In this document: positions 9,008 through 15,753 of the stretch, one piece after another
How the letters are laid out: the number at the start of each line of letters is the position of its first letter
Position numbering within the stretch: position 1 is the stretch's first letter
The notes under the pieces: model-generated
The model's database searches: none
Seen by the model: the letters and a program-made list of their open reading frames with translations, nothing else
Told to the model about the DNA's origin: nothing
Translations under genes and position numbers: made by a program
From: Fibrobacterota bacterium
GTDB taxonomy: Bacteria; Fibrobacterota; Chitinivibrionia; Chitinivibrionales; FEN-1185
Assembly: GCA_003165595.1 (NCBI GenBank)
Contig: PLWQ01000024.1
Coordinates: 1 to 39,858, forward strand
DNA: 39,858 bases
Direction of reading: 5' to 3'

Positions 9008-9706
9008 AAATTCCGGTTCGTAAACAACCTCCAGACGCCTGCTGCCGGGCAAGTTCAGCATGTGCGAAATTCCCTGATACCACCCGTAGAAAACGCCTGT
9101 CTGCGCAGGGTCGGAAAATCCGGCCTTTACGCGAACGCGAATTCGCGCAACCCTGCACATTCGCAGCAGCGAGCGCACGAGCCTTCGCAGCCAGCGCAGG
9201 ATCTTTCGCCGAAAAGACTCGTTTCCGAGAAATACCCACAGACGCTTGACGATCGTTAACCGCGACCGCGGCCCGGATTTCTTTCCCGGCGCAGGGGGCG
9301 ACGTTGCACCTGCCGCTTCTTTTTCGGCGGCCGGCGGCTCGCGCTTGTCTATGGGGGGCCGGTCTGCCGGGATCCGCGGGGCTTCGGGCTGTTTGGCAGC
9401 GGCAGCCGCGGTCTTCGTTGCTTCATTGGCCGCGGTGTACGGCGCGGCCGGCTGCTCTCCGGCCTCCGGTTGCATGCCGCCGGCATACAGCCGGTACTTG
9501 CCGAACGCGACGACCACGAACCGCCCGTTGCGCATGTCCAGGACGGCCTTGAGCGCTCGGGGGTGCAGCCAGGAGCAGCGAAGGATGCCCTTGTTCTCGC
9601 CCTCGCCCGTGGTTCCGGAACATGCGAGGGTGATGGGCGCGCACAGCACGACGGCGGCGAACGCGAGAAGGAAAAGAAGAATCGCGAGAAAAATTGACAG
9701 AAGCAT
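8864..9706 (-). CDS. DUF2953 family membrane-anchored protein
   Basis: A 280-residue protein with one N-terminal membrane segment (MLLSIFLAILLFLLAFAAVV), a long Ala/Pro/Glu-rich linker (about residues 85-145) and a C-terminal DUF2953-type domain. That domain holds an amphipathic basic stretch and the features FSDPAQTGVFYGWYQGI and LEVVYEPEFSGATFDADGE. DUF2953 proteins are conserved membrane proteins of unknown function. The ATG at 9706 has GGGAG five bases upstream and puts the hydrophobic segment at the very N-terminus, so I prefer it to the in-frame ATG at 9730. It is last in the tat operon, 51 bases after the fusion gene. Its 3' end overlaps the convergent DUF2934 frame. Confidence 0.75.
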   Translation of the reverse strand: MLLSIFLAILLFLLAFAAVVLCAPITLACSGTTGEGENKGILRCSWLHPRALKAVLDMRNGRFVVVAFGKYRLYAGGMQPEAGEQPAAPYTAANEATKTAAAAAKQPEAPRIPADRPPIDKREPPAAEKEAAGATSPPAPGKKSGPRSRLTIVKRLWVFLGNESFRRKILRWLRRLVRSLLRMCRVARIRVRVKAGFSDPAQTGVFYGWYQGISHMLNLPGSRRLEVVYEPEFSGATFDADGEAVIATSGARLFLPLVKALATFPYVHAFVLYRRAGKVG

Positions 9707-9757
9707 AGTGGCTCCCGCCGGAGGCTGCATCAGGAACGCAGGCGCTTGCGGATGATC

Positions 9758-10591
9758 CTACCCTGCCGGTTGCATGGGCGGAACCACCTGAGGCGCACTC
9801 TCCTGCGGCGGCGCGATCAGAACGCCTTTTTCTGTAATGACCTGATCCATCACGATGTCGTGGTAGGCAAACGGCAGCCTTTCGTCCGGCCCCAGGATCT
9901 GGCAGTCGAAGGCGATGCCGTACAGTGGAACTCGGCCCTTGAGCTCCTTGCAGAACCTGTCGTAGCATCCTCTACCCCTGCCAAGACGGCCGCCGAAGAT
10001 ATCGAAGGCGACGGCCGGGCAAATGATGAACTGAAGGTCGGACTTGAAAAAGTTGTTCCGCTTCGCCATAACCGGCTCATACACGCCCATCCCGTTGATC
10101 TGGATGTCTTTTTCCAGGTCGGTTATTTCACCCAGACCCATGGAAGAATCTTCGTTGGTATAAGGCAGAACCACACGTTTGCCCAAGGCAAGCATCTCCA
10201 CTATTGCGGGTCGCGTTGCGACTTCGGCGCCCGCTTCAACGTAGACCAACACCGATTTCGCCTTTGCAAAGTCTGGTTCCTTCTTCAGGTTCTCCCATAT
10301 CGCAGCGGATTTTGCCGCATGGTCCCGGGGGGAAAGCTCCTTGCGTTTGGCAATAAACCGCTGGCGCAGATCTTCCTTCTTCCGTATCACTTCCTGATCG
10401 TAGGAAGGCATGGGCTCGTTGAGGTTGCCAATTTCGTTGAGTTCCTTGCGCACCTTCTCGGTGTACATGCGGACTTTGCCCATAAAGCGAGCCGCCTGCC
10501 TCACGATGTTGGGGATCTCCTTTGACCCGAAAAAGATGAGGATGAGAACGAGGATGACGGCAATTTCCGAAAAATCAAGTCCCATGTTCAT
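9758..10591 (-). CDS. TatB-like subunit fused to 5-formyltetrahydrofolate cyclo-ligase
   Basis: A 277-residue two-domain protein in one uninterrupted frame. Residues 1-55 are TatA/B-like: a short periplasmic start (MNMGLDFSEI), one membrane helix (AVILVLILIFF), the hinge GSKEIPNIV and an amphipathic helix RQAARFMGKVRMYTEKV. Residues about 64-262 are 5-formyltetrahydrofolate cyclo-ligase (5-FCL, ATP-dependent conversion of 5-formyl-THF to 5,10-methenyl-THF). They show DLRQRFIAKRKELSP, the glycine-rich nucleotide/folate motif FGGRLGRGRGCYDRF (199-213) and the closing YHDIVMDQVITEKG. The ATG overlaps the tatC stop as ATGA, so translation is probably coupled. An internal ATG at 10411 could start a free 5-FCL but has no clear ribosome site. 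The enzyme would be tethered at the cytoplasmic face of the membrane. A sequencing indel joining two genes cannot be excluded. Confidence 0.8.
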   Translation of the reverse strand: MNMGLDFSEIAVILVLILIFFGSKEIPNIVRQAARFMGKVRMYTEKVRKELNEIGNLNEPMPSYDQEVIRKKEDLRQRFIAKRKELSPRDHAAKSAAIWENLKKEPDFAKAKSVLVYVEAGAEVATRPAIVEMLALGKRVVLPYTNEDSSMGLGEITDLEKDIQINGMGVYEPVMAKRNNFFKSDLQFIICPAVAFDIFGGRLGRGRGCYDRFCKELKGRVPLYGIAFDCQILGPDERLPFAYHDIVMDQVITEKGVLIAPPQESAPQVVPPMQPAG

Positions 10592-11355
10592 GCGGTGCGC
10601 CCCCGGGCGAGAAACGATACCAGAATGCTCACGCCGTAGATAAACAGCAACGGTATTGACATAAACAGCATGGAAGCCAGGTCGGGCGGACTGATGACGG
10701 CTGCGACGATCGCGATAATGACGATGGCGTGCCGCAGCTTGCTCACCAGAAATTTCGGGGACAAAATTCCCATTCGCGTGAGCACCCACGAGACCACGGG
10801 AAGTTCGAAAATAAGGCCGCAGGCCAGGCCCAGCTTTATCATGAAGGAAATATATTCGCTGGCCTTGAAATACGGTTCTATCACGCCGCCGCCGAACGTG
10901 GCGAGCACTTTGATCATGAAAGGAAGCATGAAATAGGCAAACGTGATTCCCGTGAAAAATGAGAAGGACGAAGAAATCACGATGGGCAGCACCATCTTCT
11001 TTTCTTTGCCGTACAGGCCGGGCGAAACAAACGCCCATATCTGGTAGAATATGAAGGGAATCGATACGATGAGGCCGCCTACCAAGGCTATCTTCATGCT
11101 GAGCATGATCGCTTCTGCGGGCGCGGTAAAAATGAGGTGCGGCTTTGGATTGGTATACCGCAGCGGAATCACCAGCAGGACATGAAATATCTTTTTCCAG
11201 AAGACGAAACAAGGTATGGAGCAGACGAAAACCGCCACGATGCTCTTGATAAGCCGGCCCCGGAGCTCTTCAAGGTGGTCAAGGAAATTCATGCCCTCGC
11301 GGGCATCGTCTCCCTTACCCTTCTTTCTTAGCTTCCGCAGCAGGTTTGGTATCAT
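10588..11355 (-). CDS. tatC: Sec-independent protein translocase TatC
   Basis: A 255-residue polytopic membrane protein, the core of the twin-arginine translocase that receives folded substrates with RR signal peptides. Family features include NFLDHLEELRGRLIKS at the cytoplasmic N-terminus, TAPAEAIMLSMKIALVGG, IPFIFYQIWAFVSPGLY, the membrane Glu in GLIFELPVVSW and RHAIVIIAIVAAVISPPD, spread over six hydrophobic segments. It overlaps the 3' end of tatA by 41 bases and the next gene by four (ATGA), so the genes are co-translated. A shorter start at Met22 (11292) would remove the tatA overlap; I kept the longer frame because its N-terminal lysine-rich stretch looks coding. Confidence 0.95.
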   Translation of the reverse strand: MIPNLLRKLRKKGKGDDAREGMNFLDHLEELRGRLIKSIVAVFVCSIPCFVFWKKIFHVLLVIPLRYTNPKPHLIFTAPAEAIMLSMKIALVGGLIVSIPFIFYQIWAFVSPGLYGKEKKMVLPIVISSSFSFFTGITFAYFMLPFMIKVLATFGGGVIEPYFKASEYISFMIKLGLACGLIFELPVVSWVLTRMGILSPKFLVSKLRHAIVIIAIVAAVISPPDLASMLFMSIPLLFIYGVSILVSFLARGRTA

Positions 11356-11524
11356 TCGGCTTTTCCGCCTCGTTGAGTTCTTTGGTGGCTTGGCTTGACG
11401 CTTTCTTGAATTCTCTTATTCCCTCTCCCAGGCCTTTTGCAAGCTCGGGTATCTTCTTTGCTCCGAAGAGCAGCACTATCACAAGAATTACTATTGCCCA
11501 GTGAAGCGGGCTCATGGTACCCAT
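11315..11524 (-). CDS. tatA: Twin-arginine translocase subunit TatA
   Basis: A 69-residue protein with the standard TatA layout. A short N-terminus and one membrane helix (LHWAIVILVIVLLFG) are followed by the hinge with FG, an amphipathic helix (KKIPELAKGLGEGIREFKKA) and a charged low-complexity tail. TatA forms the oligomeric pore element with TatC. It is the first gene of the minus-strand operon tatA-tatC-tatB::5-FCL-DUF2953 and is divergent from rlmB across about 108 bases. AGGGG stands eight bases before the ATG at 11524; Met4 is an alternative start. The TatB function is presumably supplied by the fusion protein two genes on. Confidence 0.95.
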   Translation of the reverse strand: MGTMSPLHWAIVILVIVLLFGAKKIPELAKGLGEGIREFKKASSQATKELNEAEKPNDTKPAAEAKKEG

Positions 11525-11632
11525 AATGTACCCCTTTCATTTGATTTGACACGCCAGCGCCGGCGCCAACGCGCAGGCCAGAACCATTTAGATACGCACA
11601 AAACCAGTCATAAAATATATTAAGAGCCAACC

Positions 11633-12469
11633 ATGGATACCAATTTACCTTCCTCTCACCGCTCGGCACCCCCTCCTCTGAATGCCGGCACCATAGTCTA
11701 TGGCATACATCCGGTTGAAGAACTCATCGCAACCAGACTACGTCAGATTGACCGCCTTTATTTTGATGGCGAGCGTTCGAGCGGCCCGTTGTTCGAACTG
11801 GTAAAACTGGCCAGAAAAGAACGCCTGCCGTACCAGATGGTGCCAACGCAAAAGCTGGACTTTACCGCAGGAAGCCGGAACCATCAGGGAGCCGTGGCAC
11901 TGTGCAGCGCCAAGGAATACCTGAGTCCGGAGACGCTGCTCGAACAGCTGTTGAAGAAACCGTCTGCCCCGCTGCTGTTTCTTCCCGCATCGGTGGAAGA
12001 TCCGCGCAACCTGGGCGCGCTCGTGCGCACCTGCGTGGCGTTCGGCGTTGACGCGATGCTGCTGGAGCGGAAAAATACCGCGCCCGTAGGCGCAACGGTT
12101 GCCAAGGCCTCGGCAGGCATGCTGGAAAGAATTTCACTTGTAAAGCCAAAGAACCTTGAGGGGCTTGTCGAAACGCTAGCCGCAAAGGGATTTGCAGTGG
12201 TGGGAGCCATACAGGGTGCGGAAAAGAAACCTCCGGATGTCGATTTCACGGTGCCGGCGATACTTATTACAGGCGGCGAAAACCGCGGAATCCCTCCGTA
12301 CCTTGCCAAGAAGTGCACGCACTTCGCGGGAATTCCTATTGCCGCCGAGACCGAATCGCTTAATGTTTCCGCCGCCGCCGCCATCCTCCTGTACGAATGC
12401 GCACGGCAGCGCGGGTTCCCTTTTGCAAATGAGCACGCCGGGTCAAGATCGGTTGTTGACAAAAAATAG
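11633..12469 (+). CDS. rlmB: TrmH/SpoU-family 23S rRNA (guanosine-2'-O)-methyltransferase, RlmB-like
   Basis: A 278-residue SPOUT-class RNA 2'-O-ribose methyltransferase. The N-terminal substrate-binding domain (IVYGIHPVEELIA, about 21-33; NHQGAVAL at 83-90) precedes the knotted catalytic domain. The three SpoU motifs are DPRNLGALVRT (123-133, catalytic Asn/Arg), ITGGENRGIPP (212-222) and IPIAAETESLNVSAAAAILL (234-253). RlmB methylates a guanosine in the 23S peptidyl-transferase loop region; a tRNA target cannot be excluded for this family. The gene stands alone on the plus strand, divergent from tatA. A perfect 9-bp inverted repeat follows from the stop codon. Confidence 0.9.
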   Translation: MDTNLPSSHRSAPPPLNAGTIVYGIHPVEELIATRLRQIDRLYFDGERSSGPLFELVKLARKERLPYQMVPTQKLDFTAGSRNHQGAVALCSAKEYLSPETLLEQLLKKPSAPLLFLPASVEDPRNLGALVRTCVAFGVDAMLLERKNTAPVGATVAKASAGMLERISLVKPKNLEGLVETLAAKGFAVVGAIQGAEKKPPDVDFTVPAILITGGENRGIPPYLAKKCTHFAGIPIAAETESLNVSAAAAILLYECARQRGFPFANEHAGSRSVVDKK

Positions 12470-12512
12470 CCGTTCACGCTGACCCCTTCGACGTGTCGAC
12501 GCATGAACGGCT
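12468..12512 (+). repeat. Inverted repeat at the rlmB stop codon
   Basis: AGCCGTTCA (12468-12476, including the last two bases of the rlmB stop) is exactly complementary to TGAACGGCT (12504-12512), enclosing 27 bases. There is no T-run, so it is at best a weak or processed 3' end structure for the rlmB transcript. Confidence 0.4.
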
Positions 12513-12536
12513 GGCTGGCCTTCCTGTTCCTCTTAT

Positions 12537-12572
12537 ATCCTGGTCATCCTGATTATCCTGCCCATCCTGATC
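12537..12572. repeat. Four copies of a 9-base tandem repeat ATCCTGNNN
   Basis: Four consecutive 9-base units (ATCCTGGTC, ATCCTGATT, ATCCTGCCC, ATCCTGATC) fill the gap immediately before the stop codon of the minus-strand gene at 12573. Only the last three bases vary. The array stays between two convergent genes and does not enter either coding sequence. Confidence 0.7.
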
Positions 12573-13703
12573 CTATTTTCCGCCCAGACCGAAGAACGAA
12601 TCCATCGTATTCTCTATGTCTTCCCCGCTGATGATGGGTTCTTCCCCGTCCGGATCTTGCGTCGCGGGTTGAGCACTCTTGGCAGCCTGCTGATGTTTCT
12701 GCGCAATTTCGGCGCCCTCCACGACAATGGCTTCGGGAGGAGTTGTAGCCGCACCCATAAGCTGGTTCCTGTCCCACTGGAGGGTCTTCTCGATTCGCTC
12801 CGCGTGAAGAGCCTGCGTATCCACCGGCGCCACGATTTCTTCCGCGGCAATCTTCTTTGGCGCAGTGTCCATCGCCTTTTCGAGGTCGAACGCTTCTTCC
12901 GCATCCAGTCCAGGGGGCCGCATTTCCTCGGGCTGTGCCGTTCTGGGCGCGGCAGAGGGTTTCTTCTCTTTTGCCTGAGGCTTGGAGGCGGGTGCGGCGT
13001 GCCAAACCTCTTCCGCAGGCTGCTTGCGCTTCGGCCTTTCCTCGCGTACGTCGTCGGCTACGGTAATGATGCCGGTGCGAAGGTCCAGTGCCGGCGGCTC
13101 GGCAATCGGGGGCGCCGGAAACGCGGCCGCGGGAGGAGGAACCGACACGGTCTTCCGCTCCGTAAATGACGGGGCGGCCACAATGGTTTCTTCGCTGCTT
13201 TCCGTGGGGGCCGCGGGCATTGCCTCGGACTGGGCAGCAGGCCCGAGCGATTCGATGCGCGCCTTGATCTCCTGAACAATGGCGGCCGACGTGTCGGTTT
13301 GCTTCGGTTTTGCGTCGCTCAGGTACTTGTCCACGGCAAGTGCGCCCTGGCCCGCGTCGCCGCCTGCAAAGGCGGCGCGGTACGCCGCGATCCGCGATTC
13401 CATGTACTTCACAAAGTAGATATCGAGCTGGTGCATGTTTTCGGTGAGGATCTTCTGCATCTTGTCTATCCTGGGAGACAGCGCGGAGCGGAGCGCATGC
13501 GCGTTCATCGCCTTCGACACCGCCGACGAAGTCACCTTGTCGGCTTCCGCCGATTCCTCGGCAATTGCCTTCATCACCAGACTCTTTTCGCGCGCGAGCT
13601 GGCGCTGGGCTTTTCCCACCACGACAAGAACCAGCCACACGGCCGAGCTTGCCAGGGCGCCGATGATGAAGCCGATGCAGATAAGAAGTGCCGTGTCGTT
13701 CAT
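12573..13703 (-). CDS. Membrane-anchored, Ala/Pro/Glu-rich protein of unknown function
   Basis: I do not recognise this 376-residue protein. It has one N-terminal membrane segment (TALLICIGFIIGALASSAVWLVLVVVG, about residues 4-30) with no signal peptidase site, so the rest is probably cytoplasmic. A predicted helical, possibly coiled-coil region (about 31-110) is followed by some 220 residues rich in Ala, Pro, Glu and Lys that look disordered. The last 16 residues (EDIENTMDSFFGLGGK) form a distinct acidic/aromatic end that could be a short docking peptide. AAGGA lies seven bases before the ATG. It lies downstream of the glycogen-synthase-like gene on the same strand, 178 bases apart, so it may have its own promoter. 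Confidence 0.7.
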   Translation of the reverse strand: MNDTALLICIGFIIGALASSAVWLVLVVVGKAQRQLAREKSLVMKAIAEESAEADKVTSSAVSKAMNAHALRSALSPRIDKMQKILTENMHQLDIYFVKYMESRIAAYRAAFAGGDAGQGALAVDKYLSDAKPKQTDTSAAIVQEIKARIESLGPAAQSEAMPAAPTESSEETIVAAPSFTERKTVSVPPPAAAFPAPPIAEPPALDLRTGIITVADDVREERPKRKQPAEEVWHAAPASKPQAKEKKPSAAPRTAQPEEMRPPGLDAEEAFDLEKAMDTAPKKIAAEEIVAPVDTQALHAERIEKTLQWDRNQLMGAATTPPEAIVVEGAEIAQKHQQAAKSAQPATQDPDGEEPIISGEDIENTMDSFFGLGGK

Positions 13704-13881
13704 ACGGAGTTCCTTTCCCCCAAGCGCTTGTGAGAGCGTTCCTTGTTACAATTACCTTACAATGATACACCGCGCAGACGGAAAAATCAACCTATTATTG
13801 GACTGCGGTTGCAAGGAACCTATGGCGATCATGCGCCTGTCAACCTGCAAGCGCCCGGAGATGCAGCCAGCGTTCCGTCCC

Positions 13882-15681
13882 CTACACAACGCTCCGCGAT
13901 GCGCTGTCGTAGACCTGCCGGTATTTTGCCACCGCGCCCGACCACTGAAACGAATCGAGCGACCGGACACCGTTTGCGACAAGCCCTGCATAGGCGCGCT
14001 CCTCGGCATACAGCCGGACAGCGGTTTCCAGGGCGCCGTAGGCGGCCTCAACCATGGCTTCGAACAAGGGCGACCTGCTCCGCTCGGCGAGCGGAAACGA
14101 GAAGATGCGCTGCCATTCCTTTTCGGAAAGCGCGTCGGGATACTTTTCCCTGTAGAGAATCCCCGTGGCGGACGCGCCGTCGAAAGCCGCTACCCGCTGC
14201 AGCAGTGAACCGTAGAACGGCGGCACGTACACCGCCGACGTGGGCGCCACTTGAATCCACAGGCCGCCGGTGGCGCGCGCAACAACGGGCGTGCCTGCGC
14301 CAAAACCTTCCGTAGCGGCCCCGAAAGGTTCATACAGCGACGGCATCGCAAGAAAGCTCGCGCCCCTCAGAAGCACTTTGTATTCCTGGTGCGGCACGAA
14401 GAACGGCCATATGGTGATATCGCCGTTACAGCGCAGTGCAATGTCTTTGAAGAAATCCAGGTCGGCATTCTGTGCGCCTGAAGCATCGGTGAGCCCGCCC
14501 ACATTGGGAGAAAAGAACAGCTTTGCGCTTCCGCGCTTGAGCCTCTGGAAAGCGGAAAAAATCACATCGAATCCCTTTTGCAGGAAATCGAGCCGGCCGC
14601 TCAGGAAGAACACCGGGACCCGCTCGCCCCTGCCGGGCGGCGCAAGCGTGCCGATCACCCTGCCGTCGCCGCAGGCCGTCACGCGCGACCAGAACGAGTC
14701 GTACCGCCGCTGCTTCTCGGAAAGCAGTGGCGCGGCGTCGCCCGATTCGCATTTGGCAATTACCGTGCGGGAAAACGCGGCGTCCCGATCGCCGAATGCG
14801 CCGTTTTCGATGCCGATGGGAGGGTTTCGGGAAAACACATCCTGCAGATGCGCGGCGAAACAACCCTGCTGCAGCGGGTCGGCGCGCAATTCGTGCGCAA
14901 AAGGAGTGCTCACCGTGGTAAGCGGTCCGTTGAGGAGCGGAATGAAAGCCGACAGGACGGTGGCGGCGGGGATCAGCCGGGAAAAATACCGGCTGGTCAC
15001 CTGCTTCGGGAGCTGCGCGTCGTACGAGTTGTGCAGGGTGAGAACGGTCTTGGCCGATTCCAGCACGTGGTTGACAATTGACATTTTTGACGACAGTGCG
15101 ATCGCCGCGGTTTCCCAATCGTTGGCGTGGAACAGGACGTTTCTGGTGATCCCGAGCCTGGCGAGCGCAAACGGGACGGCGATGCAGAACACCAGGCTGT
15201 CCTCAAGAAGGTTGGTCGGGTCCGAATAACTGTACGGGTTCTCCTCGGCGACAAACTGCTTTTCGACGGACAGGAAATAGCTTGGAATTTCCGCGGTAGT
15301 GTCCCGGAAGCAGGTGAGCCGGCGAAAATCGTTGCCGCACTCGAACGGCACGCTGAGTTCTTCGGAAAACTTCCCTTTGTGCCGCGCGGCCTTTATTGCC
15401 GCATGGTTCGTGTGATAGGGTGTCACGAACACCACCTTCTCGTTTGCCTGCCGCAGAAACGCCGGCAGGAAGCGCGTCACCACCGAAAGCCCGCCGAGCG
15501 ACGCGTATTCGTTTTCGAACGCGAGTAGTACAATGGTGCGGGACCCGGCGTCGAACGACCGCTCGCTCTGGCTCAAAAGGTCGATTTCCCGCGGTGTGAA
15601 GAAATCCTCGTAGCCGGAGCGGAACTGCGTCCAACTGTACAGCTTTGTGCGGAAAATGTGGTCGAACTGCTGTGGGATCAT
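13882..15681 (-). CDS. GT5-family glycogen/starch synthase-like glycosyltransferase
   Basis: A 599-residue GT-B glycosyltransferase of the glycogen/starch synthase type, which transfers glucose from ADP- or UDP-glucose to alpha-1,4-glucan ends. N-terminal Rossmann half: LAFENEYASLGGLSVVTRFLP (donor-site GGL loop), FHANDWETAAI and LTLHNSYDAQ. C-terminal half: VFFLSGRLDFLQKGFDV and the nucleotide-sugar site SLYEPFGAATEGFGAGTPVV followed by ARATGG. It is longer than bacterial GlgA (about 480), owing to an N-terminal segment and extra insertions, so its exact acceptor is unsure. The frame opens at a TTG at 15732; I chose the ATG at 15681, 72 bases after the priA stop. It follows priA on the same strand and may be co-transcribed. 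Confidence 0.85.
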   Translation of the reverse strand: MIPQQFDHIFRTKLYSWTQFRSGYEDFFTPREIDLLSQSERSFDAGSRTIVLLAFENEYASLGGLSVVTRFLPAFLRQANEKVVFVTPYHTNHAAIKAARHKGKFSEELSVPFECGNDFRRLTCFRDTTAEIPSYFLSVEKQFVAEENPYSYSDPTNLLEDSLVFCIAVPFALARLGITRNVLFHANDWETAAIALSSKMSIVNHVLESAKTVLTLHNSYDAQLPKQVTSRYFSRLIPAATVLSAFIPLLNGPLTTVSTPFAHELRADPLQQGCFAAHLQDVFSRNPPIGIENGAFGDRDAAFSRTVIAKCESGDAAPLLSEKQRRYDSFWSRVTACGDGRVIGTLAPPGRGERVPVFFLSGRLDFLQKGFDVIFSAFQRLKRGSAKLFFSPNVGGLTDASGAQNADLDFFKDIALRCNGDITIWPFFVPHQEYKVLLRGASFLAMPSLYEPFGAATEGFGAGTPVVARATGGLWIQVAPTSAVYVPPFYGSLLQRVAAFDGASATGILYREKYPDALSEKEWQRIFSFPLAERSRSPLFEAMVEAAYGALETAVRLYAEERAYAGLVANGVRSLDSFQWSGAVAKYRQVYDSASRSVV

Positions 15682-15753
15682 CGTACGGTAAGCTTCCGGC
15701 CGATAGTTGTGACACGTGAAGGAATGCAACAAAATACATCACCCGCGCCGCGA

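Noticed and set aside
11352-11669. 105-codon frame across the tatA-rlmB gap
   Set aside because: It overlaps tatA in another phase and crosses the divergent promoter region, with no domain.
12553-13770. 405-codon frame overlapping the membrane-anchored protein on the same strand
   Set aside because: The product is Arg/Gly/Cys-rich without a signal or domain, whereas the chosen frame has a clear membrane helix, a ribosome site and sensible composition.
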